Assembly (NCBI GenBank): GCA_905234765.1
Contig: CAJOIF010000006.1
Span: 36,830 to 100,829, forward strand
Direction: 5' to 3'
DNA from: an uncultured Bacteroidales bacterium
GTDB taxonomy: Bacteria; Bacteroidota; Bacteroidia; Bacteroidales; F082
Length of the DNA stretch: 64,000 bases
Each line of letters starts with the position of its first letter. Position 1 is the first letter of the stretch. The notes below the pieces were generated by a model. That model made no database searches. It worked only from the letters and a program-made list of their open reading frames with translations, and had not been told where the DNA came from. The position numbers and the translations under genes are program-made. Of the stretch, positions 1 to 9,007 are shown in pieces.

Positions 1-689
1 CTATTGGGCTGGCTTTCCACCAAGGCCTTCTCCTGGTGGCAGTAGTCGCGGATGCCGACTTGCACGAGCTTCTTCACGTTGCTGAATTGCAGCGTGTTGA
101 AGAAGATAGAAGCGTGCGAGTATTTGAAGCCCTCGAAGGCCTCGCGGAGGTCGCAGTGGGCGTCGGCATGGAGGATACCGTATTCCACACCTTGTTCATT
201 AAGGTATTGGTGGTAGGCGAGGGGACAACTGTGGTCGCCGCCAAGGAGACCCACCACCTTGCCTTGTGCCTTCCAGTAGGCGATGCGCTCGCGCAGCCAT
301 GCGTTTTTCTTCTCAGTAGCGGCTTCGATGCGCCGATAGAGTTCATTGTATTTCTCAGGTTCGTCGACGAGTGTGCCTTCATACAAGGCGTTGATGATTT
401 CTTCGCTCAATGGAGCCATCTCATCGTGCAGCTCACGGAGTTCCTTGGGAAATTCATCCATCCAGATGCCTTTTTGCCAGAGGTCGGGGTAGTCGTGGTG
501 GCAGAGGTCAACTTGCAAAGAGGCCTCCATAATGGTGGCGGGACCGTCCACGGTACCTCTGTTATAGCTCGTAGTGAGTTCCCATTCGACGGGTATGATG
601 ATGATTTGCGCTTCCTCGGCGGTGCAGGGAAGGCCGTAAATGCCTGAATCGGCTACTGCTGCGGCGTTGGGGTCAAAAGTGTTTTCCAT
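1..689 (-). CDS. Agmatinase/arginase-family ureohydrolase, 3' end cut by window edge
   Basis: This is the N-terminal 229 residues of a binuclear manganese ureohydrolase, which hydrolyses a guanidino compound such as agmatine to release urea. The family metal motifs are visible: GGDHS at residues 150-154, DAHCD at 176-180 (D176, H178, D180) and SHAS at 191-194. The ATG at 689 begins MENTFDPNAA. There is no signal peptide, so it is cytoplasmic. A long N-terminal extension of about 145 residues precedes the first metal motif, as in the larger agmatinase-family proteins of Bacteroidota. The C-terminal second DxD metal motif lies outside the window, so substrate (agmatine, formiminoglutamate or other) cannot be settled. 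The gene is divergent from the metallohydrolase that follows. Confidence 0.88.
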   Translation of the reverse strand, partial: MENTFDPNAAAVADSGIYGLPCTAEEAQIIIIPVEWELTTSYNRGTVDGPATIMEASLQVDLCHHDYPDLWQKGIWMDEFPKELRELHDEMAPLSEEIINALYEGTLVDEPEKYNELYRRIEAATEKKNAWLRERIAYWKAQGKVVGLLGGDHSCPLAYHQYLNEQGVEYGILHADAHCDLREAFEGFKYSHASIFFNTLQFSNVKKLVQVGIRDYCHQEKALVESQPN

Positions 690-737
690 TGTTGATAAAT
701 TTGGGGTCAAAAATAGGGAAAAAACCAATTAAATAAC

Positions 738-745
738 TATTTTTG
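738..745 (+). promoter_or_regulatory. Putative -7 element TATTTTTG
   Basis: The TAnnTTTG box lies 20 bases before the ATG of the metallohydrolase. No clear -33 TTTG is seen at the usual spacing. Confidence 0.5.
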
Positions 746-764
746 CGCCCAAATTTGATGAAAG

Positions 765-1586
765 ATGGATTTGTTCTCGTGCCTTTCGCCCTTTGTCTTT
801 TGCAGCTTTGCCTCGGGCAGTAGCGGCAACTGCTATTATGTGGGGCGACAGGACGAAGGTCTGCTCGTCGACGTGGGTATTAGCGCAAAACAAGTGAAAG
901 TCAAACTGGCTGAGCAGGACCTATCACTCAAAAGCATCAAAGCCATCCTCATCACTCACGACCATATCGACCATGTGTCGGGGCTTGAGAACCTCACAAA
1001 AGATAGTGAGATTCCCATCTATGCCCATTCCGATTGCCTGCAAGGCCTGCTTGAGGGTAAATCCACCAAGCATGTTGATCCGACATTGTTTCATGAAATT
1101 GAACCCATGCAGCCTTTTGAGTTGCTTGGTATCAACATTGAGGCGTTCCCTGTGATGCACGATGGTCGTGGCGCGATGGGGTATCATTTTGATTACGAGG
1201 GACATACTCTCACAATCGCCACCGACATCGGTATGTTGGACAAGGTGGTGAAGGAGCAAATCCGCAAGACGGAGAACATCGTCATTGAGGCCAATTACGA
1301 CATGGAGATGCTGGACAAAGGCTCCTATCCCTATATTTTGAAGCAACGTATTTCGGGGCCTTTTGGCCATTTGAGCAATGTGGAATCGGCTCGTTTTTTG
1401 GCTGAGATATATCATCCGAGAATCAAAAACATCATGTTGTGCCACCTTAGCGAGAACAACAACACGCCCAATCGCGCCATGCAATGCCTCTATCAGCAAT
1501 TCCAGAAAAAGCATGTCCGTCCCGATGCCAATACCACCATCTTCCCTTTGCCTCGACACAAATCAACTGGTTTCGTCTATTTGTAA
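765..1586 (+). CDS. YycJ/WalJ-like MBL-fold metallohydrolase
   Basis: This is a 273-residue metallo-beta-lactamase-fold hydrolase. The SFASGSSGNC strand at residues 14-23 and the zinc motif THDHIDH at 64-70 are typical of the YycJ/WalJ group, which are thought to be exonuclease-like or accessory to cell-wall signalling in other phyla. A later conserved segment, GPFGHLSN, fits the family's C-terminal histidine region. The start at 765 adds about 10 residues before the usual family beginning; no better ATG is in frame. It has no signal peptide. There are no walKR genes next to it, so the cell-wall link is not supported by context here. Confidence 0.85.
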   Translation: MDLFSCLSPFVFCSFASGSSGNCYYVGRQDEGLLVDVGISAKQVKVKLAEQDLSLKSIKAILITHDHIDHVSGLENLTKDSEIPIYAHSDCLQGLLEGKSTKHVDPTLFHEIEPMQPFELLGINIEAFPVMHDGRGAMGYHFDYEGHTLTIATDIGMLDKVVKEQIRKTENIVIEANYDMEMLDKGSYPYILKQRISGPFGHLSNVESARFLAEIYHPRIKNIMLCHLSENNNTPNRAMQCLYQQFQKKHVRPDANTTIFPLPRHKSTGFVYL

Positions 1587-1755
1587 GTCTACGGCTTTCC
1601 ACAATCATATTGTGTAATTCTACGATTTTCCACACTTTTCCTCAACTCAATGAAGTTGCGGATTTTTGATTTAAATAATTGGAAATCAATTGATTGTAAC
1701 CAACTTATTTAATAAGGTATAGAATATGCTGGAAAATGCGCAAAATTTCAATGTT

Positions 1756-2643
1756 ATGAAAACAAGATCGTCATTTGTTGCCATAGTTTCTTTCCTGTTT
1801 GTGGTTCTTTTTTCTACCTCATGCAATGTGGAGCGTTCCAAGAAGTATCAGGCTCTTATGGCTGAGCGTGATTCCTTGTATACGGAAACCGTGGCTGCCA
1901 AAGGTGGTTTCGACAATGCACTGAATACCATCAACGAGATTGAAAATGCACTTGAGGCGGTGCGTGCCCAAGAAAACATCATTATGATGGAGAGTGAGGA
2001 AGGCAACTCCAATAAGGCCGTTTCGGAGATCAATGCTATTCAACAGACTTTGCAGGAAAACCGCAACAAGATTGCCGAATTGGAAAAACAACTTGCCAGC
2101 CAGGGTGCCCAATCGAAGGCTTTGAACCAGACCGTCAGCCGCTTGAAGAAGCAACTGGAGGACAAGGACACATACATCAACACTTTGAAAGCTGAGTTGG
2201 AACAGAGTCATCAGCAGATCGCCAGCCTGAATACTCAAGTCATTGGCTTGAATGAGAATATCAATAACCTGAATGAAAACCTTGATGTGTTGAATGTGCA
2301 GAATGCTGCCCAACAGGCCACGATTCAGAATCAAGATGCGGAACTCAACACTGTTTGGTTCTGTGTCGCGACTGCGAAAGGACTGAAAGAGAAAGGTATC
2401 ATTGAGGGTGGAGTGAAGAAAGAGATCAGCAAAGATGGGTTTGATAAGAGCCAGTTTACGCAGGCTGACAAGCGCGAGTTGACCTCGATTCCTTTGGATA
2501 CGCATAAAGCCACGCTGATTACCACCCATCCCGTGGGAAGCTATGAGATTGTGGAAGACGGCAACGGCTCAAAAGTGTTGAATATCCGCGATAAGGATGC
2601 ATTCTGGAGTGTTTCAAGATATTTGGTAGTTTCCATCAAATAA
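1756..2643 (+). CDS. Coiled-coil lipoprotein of unknown function
   Basis: The protein of about 295 residues starts at MKTRSSFVAI; an in-frame ATG 30 bases upstream would spoil the signal peptide. A hydrophobic stretch ending FSTSC gives a lipoprotein signal, so it should be anchored to a membrane. Residues from about 20 to 200 are a nearly unbroken heptad coiled coil rich in Q, N, L and E. The last 100 residues form a compact domain beginning VWFCVATAKGLKEKG and ending VSRYLVVSIK. Such coiled-coil lipoproteins are common in Bacteroidales and some have been named as adhesins, but nothing here proves that role. It is followed by a strong terminator and is probably monocistronic. Confidence 0.75.
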   Translation: MKTRSSFVAIVSFLFVVLFSTSCNVERSKKYQALMAERDSLYTETVAAKGGFDNALNTINEIENALEAVRAQENIIMMESEEGNSNKAVSEINAIQQTLQENRNKIAELEKQLASQGAQSKALNQTVSRLKKQLEDKDTYINTLKAELEQSHQQIASLNTQVIGLNENINNLNENLDVLNVQNAAQQATIQNQDAELNTVWFCVATAKGLKEKGIIEGGVKKEISKDGFDKSQFTQADKRELTSIPLDTHKATLITTHPVGSYEIVEDGNGSKVLNIRDKDAFWSVSRYLVVSIK

Positions 2644-2688
2644 TTTCCGTTTATACGGAATCTGCTCGTTTTCAATTTTTTTCAAAAG

Positions 2689-2721
2689 CGCCTTGCTTCG
2701 CCAGTTGCAAGGCGTTTTTTT
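2689..2721 (+). terminator. Rho-independent terminator after the coiled-coil lipoprotein gene
   Basis: CGCCTTGC and GCAAGGCG form an 8-bp perfect stem with a 10-base loop, followed by seven T. It ends the lipoprotein transcript just before the regulator promoter. Confidence 0.85.
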
Positions 2722-2733
2722 ATGCTTTTTTTG

Positions 2734-2763
2734 TTTGCGGTCATTAAAAAATGCCTATTTTTG
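2734..2763 (+). promoter_or_regulatory. Putative promoter of the NtrC-type regulator
   Basis: TTTG at 2734-2737 and TATTTTTG at 2756-2763 are separated by 18 bases, close to the Bacteroidetes TTTG-N19-TAnnTTTG pattern. The ATG at 2768 follows within five bases, so the leader is very short. Confidence 0.55.
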
Positions 2764-2767
2764 CAGT

Positions 2768-4102
2768 ATGAAAACGAGAGTCCTTGTGGTTGAAGACGAT
2801 GCCGCTTTTGGCATGATGATGCAGACATGGCTGAAGAAAAACGGCTATGAGACTGTGTTGGCGTCGCGTTACGAGCAGGCGAAGATGGAGATTTCCGCCA
2901 AGCCGTTCAACTTGATTCTCACGGATTTGCGCCTCCCTGATGGCGACGGCATCCTGCTGATGACTTGGGTGCGCGAGAAGATGAAAAGTCAGGTGCCCAT
3001 TATCGTGATGACGGGCTATGCCGAGGTGCAGACCGCTGTCTCGGCCATGAAGCTTGGTGCCTTCGACTATCTTAAGAAGCCCATCAACCCGAGCGTGTTG
3101 GAGGAGAAAATCGCAGCAGCCCTTGAATCGTTGGACGATGAGTCGCCAGAAGCCTTCTTGCCGGTCAAGAAGCAATGGGTGAGAGGTAACAGCCCTGCGA
3201 TTCAACGGCTTTACAAACATGTGGAACTGGTAGCCCCCACCAAATTCTCTGTCCTCATCCTAGGCGAGAGTGGTACCGGCAAGGAATACATTGCCCGCAT
3301 GATACACGACTTGAGCCAATACAAAGACGGTCCTTTTATTCCCGTAGACTGTGGAAGCCTTTCCAAAGAACTGGCTCCCAGTGAGTTGTTTGGCCATCTG
3401 AAAGGCTCTTTCACTTCTGCCATCGCCGACAAAAAAGGTGTCTTCGAGCAAGCACGTGGTGGCACGGTGTTTCTTGACGAAGTGGGTAACTTGCCTTACG
3501 AGGTGCAGATGCAGCTGCTTCGTGCCTTGCAGGAACAGAAGGTGAGGCCTGTGGGGTCGGCCACCGACATCAATGTGGATGTTCGCATCCTCGCCGCCAC
3601 CAACGAGAATCTGGAGCAAGCCATCGAAGAAGGCCGTTTTAGGCAGGATTTGTTCCACAGAATCAATGAGTTTGCCGTTGAGGTGCCGCCTCTGCGCGAA
3701 CGCCTTGAGGACTTCGACGAGTTTGTGGCATTTTTCATCCGCCAGGCCAACGAGGAATTGGGCAAGAATGTAAAAGGCATCACCCAGGAAGCCACTGAGC
3801 GTTTGAAAGCACAACGTTGGAACGGCAACCTGCGCGAATTGCGCAATGTGCTGCGCCGTTGCGTATTGTTCGCCGATGGCGAGTACATTGATTTGGATGA
3901 CCTGCCCGTGTTTACGATGCCCGTCAGGAAAACCGTTGTGGATTCGGCTGATGACTGGGCTTTGCGTCCTGACCACGAAAAGGAGCAGATTGAAGCCGCC
4001 TTGCAGAAGGCGAGGGGCAACAAGACCGTGGCAGCCAAACTCTTGCAAATCGACCGCAAGACCTTGTACAATAAGATGCATCTTTACGGGATAGAGCTGT
4101 AA
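2768..4102 (+). CDS. NtrC-family sigma-54-dependent response regulator
   Basis: The 444-residue regulator has three parts. A receiver domain occupies residues 3-120 with phosphoacceptor D53 in LTDLRLPD, T82 and K103. A sigma-54 AAA+ domain spans about 140-370, with Walker A GESGTGKE at 166-173 and Walker B VFLDEVG near 234-240. A Fis-type helix-turn-helix forms the C terminus (AAKLLQIDRKTLYNKM). The sigma-54 contact loop, normally GAFTGA, reads GSFTSA at 213-218. The start at MKTRVLVVED is chosen because the receiver begins there. The gene converges on the hybrid kinase gene with only five bases between stops, which makes the two likely partners. Confidence 0.93.
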   Translation: MKTRVLVVEDDAAFGMMMQTWLKKNGYETVLASRYEQAKMEISAKPFNLILTDLRLPDGDGILLMTWVREKMKSQVPIIVMTGYAEVQTAVSAMKLGAFDYLKKPINPSVLEEKIAAALESLDDESPEAFLPVKKQWVRGNSPAIQRLYKHVELVAPTKFSVLILGESGTGKEYIARMIHDLSQYKDGPFIPVDCGSLSKELAPSELFGHLKGSFTSAIADKKGVFEQARGGTVFLDEVGNLPYEVQMQLLRALQEQKVRPVGSATDINVDVRILAATNENLEQAIEEGRFRQDLFHRINEFAVEVPPLRERLEDFDEFVAFFIRQANEELGKNVKGITQEATERLKAQRWNGNLRELRNVLRRCVLFADGEYIDLDDLPVFTMPVRKTVVDSADDWALRPDHEKEQIEAALQKARGNKTVAAKLLQIDRKTLYNKMHLYGIEL

Positions 4103-4107
4103 GCACT

Positions 4108-6546
4108 CTATTCGATTCCGTATTTTTCCGCCAGCATATCCATCAGCTCGTCGGTTTGGGCCATGAAGCGGGCTGCGTCGTCTTTCCAGTTCGGATAGTC
4201 GGCTTCCGTTTCGTCTTTGCCGCGTAAGGCGTTCATCTTGGCTAGGAAAGTGGTGTCGCGTCCCAATTGGGTGAACATGGGCAACATCTTATGGCAAAGC
4301 CCTTGCATTTCCGTGAAATCTGAACGCTCTAGCAGGGCGTTCATCGTGACCAAGTCATCGGCGGTGGATTGCACGAAGACGCGGAGGATGTCGGTCATGG
4401 CCTCGCGGTCGTTCCCCATCATCTCACTGAAGGTGGGGAAGTCGGGATAGGCTGTCTCTTCTTCAGCAGCGTTCGTGGCCACACTTCCAAAGAGGCTTTC
4501 CAACTGCTTGAGGTTGAAAGGCTTCTGTAGGAATCCGTCGAAGCCTTCCTCCTTGGCTTTCTCGTTGGTGTATTCGATGCGGCCGGTCATGAGGATGACA
4601 GGCTTTGTGGCATCGGCGTCTTTGAAGAGGTGCAGGATGTCGTTGCCGGTCAAGGCACCCATCTCGCGGTCGGTAAGGATGTAGTCGTAGTCGGCTATCT
4701 GGGCGACGGCACTCTCGATGTCGCTTTTCGAACGGCAGGGGATGGCTTGGTGCCCCAGACGCTGTAGCATATTGCCCACCACGCTTAAGAGTGTGTTGTC
4801 GTCATCGATGATGAGGATGTGGAGGCTCTTGTCTTCGGTTTTTTCGTTGGCCTCGGACTTTTCGATGTCGGTTACGACCTCCACGGGCAGCCTAACTTCG
4901 AAATGCGATCCCTTTCCAACTTCTGATTCGATGTGGATTTCGCCGTCTAGGAGATCCACCATGCCCTTCACCACCGTCATGCCGTAGCCGGTGCCTTCCG
5001 CGAACTGATTGTAACTCTCGATGCGCACAAAAGGCTTGAACACCTCCTCGCGCTGGTCTTCGGGGATGCCGAAGCCCGTGTCGATGATGTCGAGGACAAG
5101 GAGACCGCGTCCCATCCGCGCTTTGAAGGTGACGTTGCCTTCCAAAGTGTATTTGATGCCGTTGGAGATAAGATTTGTTAGTATCTGGCTGATTTTCAAC
5201 TTGTCGGAGTTGATGACAGTACCGCTTTCGATGCTGTTTGCGAAGTTGAATTGCAGGTTCTTTTGTCGGGCGATGGGAGCAAACATCTCAGCAATATCGG
5301 CGCAAAGCTGCCCGATGTCGAAGTTCTCTTTGCTGACTTGCAACTTGCCTTGCTCGAGGCTTGAGTATTCCAGCAAGTTGTTCAAAAGGTTGAGGATATG
5401 GTCGGCCGACTGCTGTATCGAACTGATTTCCTTCTCGTTTTCGGTTTTGTCCATGAGTTCCACATGTCCCATGATGGAGGAGAGAGGTGCCTTGATGTCG
5501 TGTGAGACCGAGAGCAACAGTTTGTGTCGGCTTTCCATGATCTCTTCGGTTTTCCTTTTGGCTTCTTCAGCAGCTTTTCTGGCTCTGTATCCTTTATTTA
5601 CATCACTGATAATCAAGATGATGAATATGATGATTAACAACAATGTCACGGCACCGATGAGTATGGAGGTCTGGGTGTTTTTCTGGATGAGTGCCTCGCT
5701 TTTTTCGATTTCGGTGATGGTGGAGTCGAGGATTTCCTGGTTGAGGCGTATCAGTAGGGAGGAAATCTGTTCGGAGAGCAGGTTGTCGGCTCTGACGAGT
5801 TCTTGTGTCTTCCTCTCGTAATCCTTGATTTTGTCCCAATATTCCGCTTTGGCCTTGTTGGAGAGCACACGGAGGTCGGCGAGGATGGTGAGCGAGTCGT
5901 GGTGTTGCTGTTGGATGCGGAGGGTGTCGCTGCGTTCGATGCTGATGTGGACGATGCTGTCTTCCAGTTCGGAGGGGCTGAAAGCGTCGCCGATGCGTTT
6001 CCAGAAGCCTTTTTTCTCGGTTTTCGGCACACGGATGGCCGTGTCTTTCGACACTGTGGTGACTACGATTTCTTCTTTGGGTTTGGGTGGGATGTAGTCG
6101 TCGATGGTGCGGTCAAACTCGGCCAAAGGGTTGAAGTCGTGGAACTGGCGCGACAGCTCGTTGCTGATCTTTCCTTTGCTCTTGATGAGCCTGTTGATTT
6201 CGGTGATCATCTGTTTGTTGTCTTCGCTGATTTCAACGGACATGAGCGCATTGGTCTGAGCTGTGATTTCGTTCTTGTATTTGTTGAATTCGCGCCTGTA
6301 GCGGGGCTGTTCGGTGAAAGCGTAGAGGTTGGCGGCGTTTTGGGCACCGTGGACGTTTTTGGTGAATTGGTTGACCCATCCTAGTGCCTCATGTTGCGAA
6401 TCGATGTTTGAACGCTGGTTTGCAATGGAATTGCGCAGGTTGAAGATGTAATAGAACAGCGCGGCGCAAAGTGCCATGACGAAGAGGTAGGTGATGACCA
6501 CCTCCCAGCTTGTCCGGCGTTCGTATCGTTTGTTTTTCTTCGACAT
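4108..6546 (-). CDS. Hybrid sensor histidine kinase with receiver and HPt domains
   Basis: This 812-residue membrane kinase has a transmembrane helix at about residues 17-37, a periplasmic region of about 255 residues with predicted helices, and a second helix at 295-313. The HisKA site is SVSHDIKAPL with H349. The ATPase domain shows NLISNGIKYT and DTGFGIPED. A receiver domain follows (LIIDDD, phosphoacceptor in LTDREMG), and the C terminus resembles an HPt domain with LCHKM. This is the His-Asp-His layout of a phosphorelay. The adjacent convergent NtrC-type regulator is the natural final acceptor, though that pairing is inferred. The periplasmic ligand is unknown. Confidence 0.93.
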   Translation of the reverse strand: MSKKNKRYERRTSWEVVITYLFVMALCAALFYYIFNLRNSIANQRSNIDSQHEALGWVNQFTKNVHGAQNAANLYAFTEQPRYRREFNKYKNEITAQTNALMSVEISEDNKQMITEINRLIKSKGKISNELSRQFHDFNPLAEFDRTIDDYIPPKPKEEIVVTTVSKDTAIRVPKTEKKGFWKRIGDAFSPSELEDSIVHISIERSDTLRIQQQHHDSLTILADLRVLSNKAKAEYWDKIKDYERKTQELVRADNLLSEQISSLLIRLNQEILDSTITEIEKSEALIQKNTQTSILIGAVTLLLIIIFIILIISDVNKGYRARKAAEEAKRKTEEIMESRHKLLLSVSHDIKAPLSSIMGHVELMDKTENEKEISSIQQSADHILNLLNNLLEYSSLEQGKLQVSKENFDIGQLCADIAEMFAPIARQKNLQFNFANSIESGTVINSDKLKISQILTNLISNGIKYTLEGNVTFKARMGRGLLVLDIIDTGFGIPEDQREEVFKPFVRIESYNQFAEGTGYGMTVVKGMVDLLDGEIHIESEVGKGSHFEVRLPVEVVTDIEKSEANEKTEDKSLHILIIDDDNTLLSVVGNMLQRLGHQAIPCRSKSDIESAVAQIADYDYILTDREMGALTGNDILHLFKDADATKPVILMTGRIEYTNEKAKEEGFDGFLQKPFNLKQLESLFGSVATNAAEEETAYPDFPTFSEMMGNDREAMTDILRVFVQSTADDLVTMNALLERSDFTEMQGLCHKMLPMFTQLGRDTTFLAKMNALRGKDETEADYPNWKDDAARFMAQTDELMDMLAEKYGIE

Positions 6547-6553
6547 GGTGCCG

Positions 6554-6561
6554 CAAAGATA
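6554..6561 (-). promoter_or_regulatory. Putative -7 element of the hybrid kinase gene
   Basis: TATCTTTG on the minus strand lies seven bases before the kinase ATG. It is back-to-back with the promoter of the divergent TPR regulator. Confidence 0.5.
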
Positions 6562-6591
6562 AAACTATTTTTTATGTTTCTCGTTTTTTTC

Positions 6592-6599
6592 TAATTTTG
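6592..6599 (+). promoter_or_regulatory. Putative -7 element of the TPR regulator
   Basis: TAATTTTG lies five bases before the ATG at 6605. Confidence 0.45.
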
Positions 6600-6604
6600 C
6601 GGGC

Positions 6605-8287
6605 ATGAAAACCCGTTGTTTCATTATCGGTCTTACCATGTTGTTGGCACTTTCCGCCTGCCACACGCCCACGCGAGAGGCGAGGCGCATGGTGGCCCGT
6701 GCCGAAAGGTTGGCCAACAGCCTGCCTGATAGTACCATCTGTTTGATTGACAGTGTTTTGCATATGCCTGTGAACTTTAGCGAACGCGAGCGCATGGACA
6801 TGGCCTTGTTGCAAGGCGAAGTGTTGTTTCGTGATGCCTCGCTTGATAATGAGTCTTTTTGGGACAATGTATCCATTAGCCCTGAATTGGAACATGCTGC
6901 TGATTATTACGCTAAGAAAAAACAATATGTCAAAGCCGCCCACGCCGCCATTTTTAGCGGTTATGTGCAGCAACAATACAACGACAAGGCCTCCGCCATG
7001 CAATCGTTCAAAGATGCAGAAAAATATGGAACATTTTCGGGCGACAGTCTCATAGTAGCGCGTTCACGTTTTTATATAGGTAGAATGTTGCATGGTGATG
7101 ACATGGTGAATGAAGCCATTGCCATATTGCAATCTGCCGCATCAGGATTTGGCAACCATTATTCTGAAAGAGCGTTGGTAGAGAATATGATGGCTGTGTC
7201 TTATATGGTATTGCATAATTTTGACCAGGCAGAAAAATGTCTTCAGCAAAGCCTTAAATATGCCGAAAAAGGCCATTCTGACAAGACTGCACGAAAAGCG
7301 TTGAACAATTACGCTGTATTGTTGAGGTTACAGGGTCATTATATGGAAGCTGTTGACTATTTAAGAGTATTATTGTACGATTCACAAATTGACGAAACGG
7401 AAGTATTACCAACTATTCTAAATCTGGGAAAGGCATTTGACGCGTGTGGAATGGCAGACTCTGCTGATTTCTATTATCAACGACTGAAAGCACTATTACC
7501 CCATTCTTCAGTGAAAGCAGAGACCCAAGCTTCTGCCTATAACGCATTATCTCTTTTTGCCGAAAGTAAAGGTGAACATTCCTTAGCGTTGCTGTATCGG
7601 AAACAATATGAAAACGTTCTTAATGAAATAATGGTCAAAAAAGAGCGGAACAGCATATACGGCATTCAACGTAAGTACGATTACGAGACCATTCGAAACA
7701 CAATGAATCGGAAACTTATCAACCGGCAACGTCTTATCATGGTTATTGGAGGATTGTTTCTTTTGGCAGTCATTTTGATTCTAGCATTGCAAATCAAACA
7801 AAGGCAAATGAAGGAAGCGGAAGAAAGGATGCAGCGACAACTCAACTTGCAAAAACAGGAATTGAGCCAGTCGGTGAAGACTACTTTTTTGGATGAGAAC
7901 CTTTCGGCACGCCTTCGTCTGATGCTTCTCGCTAATCGTACAGAAAAACGTGCCCTTGACCCAAAGAAAGAATGGCATCCTTTAGTTTTACAAGTAATGA
8001 ACGGGGAAAACGATTTGTACGAAGCCGCCAAGATAGCTGTCGAAAAAGCATATCCTGATTTGCTTGTCACACTTCGACAGAAATATCCCGACCTGAACGA
8101 GACAGAAATACGGGTATGTTTGATGTCGTGCACCGATCTCTCCAATGCGGAGATATCCGAATTGCTACAGTTAAGCCTGAACACCGTGAACAAAAGCCGT
8201 AGCAATTTGCGTAAAAAACTCTGCCTTGAAACCAATAAGCTGAAAGAACAATTGCGCGACACATTGACCAAACCAAAGAACATATAG
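6605..8287 (+). CDS. Membrane-anchored TPR protein with C-terminal helix-turn-helix
   Basis: The 560-residue protein begins with a lipoprotein-type signal (LLALSAC, cysteine near residue 19). It continues with TPR-like helical repeats to about residue 370, one transmembrane helix (VIGGLFLLAVILILAL), a basic coiled coil, and a cytoplasmic tail ending in a LuxR-like helix-turn-helix (LNETEIRVCLMSCTDLSNAE, then LSLNTVNKSR). This architecture suggests a one-piece regulator that senses in the periplasm and binds DNA inside. It is widespread in Bacteroidales but poorly studied. A related protein, broken by a frameshift, starts at 25234. The next genes downstream encode exported proteins and could be targets; that is inference. 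Confidence 0.8.
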   Translation: MKTRCFIIGLTMLLALSACHTPTREARRMVARAERLANSLPDSTICLIDSVLHMPVNFSERERMDMALLQGEVLFRDASLDNESFWDNVSISPELEHAADYYAKKKQYVKAAHAAIFSGYVQQQYNDKASAMQSFKDAEKYGTFSGDSLIVARSRFYIGRMLHGDDMVNEAIAILQSAASGFGNHYSERALVENMMAVSYMVLHNFDQAEKCLQQSLKYAEKGHSDKTARKALNNYAVLLRLQGHYMEAVDYLRVLLYDSQIDETEVLPTILNLGKAFDACGMADSADFYYQRLKALLPHSSVKAETQASAYNALSLFAESKGEHSLALLYRKQYENVLNEIMVKKERNSIYGIQRKYDYETIRNTMNRKLINRQRLIMVIGGLFLLAVILILALQIKQRQMKEAEERMQRQLNLQKQELSQSVKTTFLDENLSARLRLMLLANRTEKRALDPKKEWHPLVLQVMNGENDLYEAAKIAVEKAYPDLLVTLRQKYPDLNETEIRVCLMSCTDLSNAEISELLQLSLNTVNKSRSNLRKKLCLETNKLKEQLRDTLTKPKNI

Positions 8288-8350
8288 GAATTTGGTGATA
8301 AGAGAGTTTCAATAAATTTTTTTTCTTCTTCTTGCTTTCTTAACTTGTAT

Positions 8351-8426
8351 CAAGTCCTGTCTGGACTTGTATGCGTGTTTTTATAATAAATTGATTTTTA
8401 TCGAAATACATTTTTATTTCGATAAA
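8351..8426. repeat. Two hairpins in the gap before the DUF3244 gene
   Basis: CAAGTCC (8351-8357) pairs with GGACTTG (8363-8369) over a 5-base loop. TTTATCGAAAT (8397-8407) pairs with ATTTCGATAAA (8416-8426) over an 8-base loop. An ACTTGTATGCG sequence occurs on both sides of the second hairpin. They may be terminators or leader structures. Confidence 0.55.
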
Positions 8427-8552
8427 ATACTTGTATGCGGTTAAATTTAGATTGTCTTTTCCAACCCCAACGCATTCGATACAATATTTTCGCAATTCAA
8501 ATTTTGTAAAATCACAACAAAACCAATGTTAAACAACAAAACATTTACAACT

Positions 8553-8966
8553 ATGAAAGTAAAGAAATTGCTTTTTGCATGCCTTTGCACTTTATGCATC
8601 GGCCCATTGGAGCTCCAAGCTACCAATCCTAAAGAAACGTCTATCTTTAATGAGGTAACCACTCTCCCTGAAGGATTTGAAACGATTATCCTAAATGGTG
8701 ATTTGGTTTACAACATCGGTCCCAACGCCATCGAAGCAGGGGTAAATGCTACCGAAGTTTACATTCAATTCAACCAAAGTTTCGGCAGTGTAAGTATTTC
8801 ACTTTACAACGGTTCAAATACGCTCGTTTACCATGCCACGGTAAACACGGATGTGCAACCCATTGTCATCATTCCCCTTAACGGTGCCGACGAGGGCTCC
8901 TATTTCCTTGAGATCGATAGCGTCAGTGGTAGTTCCGAAGGCGGTTTCGACCATACCAACAATTAA
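8553..8966 (+). CDS. Small secreted protein, DUF3244-like
   Basis: The protein is about 137 residues from the ATG at 8553 (MKVKKLLFAC). An upstream in-frame ATG at 8526 would put nine polar residues before the signal peptide. The signal is followed by a beta-rich domain with IQFNQSFGSVSISLYN and GSYFLEID, which resembles DUF3244, a small extracellular Ig-like or immunity-like fold of Bacteroidales. The C terminus is short and acidic (GGFDHTNN). It sits 41 bases before a lipoprotein gene and may be co-transcribed with it. Function unknown. Confidence 0.7.
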   Translation: MKVKKLLFACLCTLCIGPLELQATNPKETSIFNEVTTLPEGFETIILNGDLVYNIGPNAIEAGVNATEVYIQFNQSFGSVSISLYNGSNTLVYHATVNTDVQPIVIIPLNGADEGSYFLEIDSVSGSSEGGFDHTNN

Positions 8967-9007
8967 AAACTCTAATCAATCTATTCAAACCTTTAATTAC
9001 ATTTATT

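Noticed and set aside
36..647. Open frame of 203 codons on the plus strand at the left edge
   Set aside because: The opposite strand reads as an agmatinase-family protein with all expected metal motifs, so this is its shadow.
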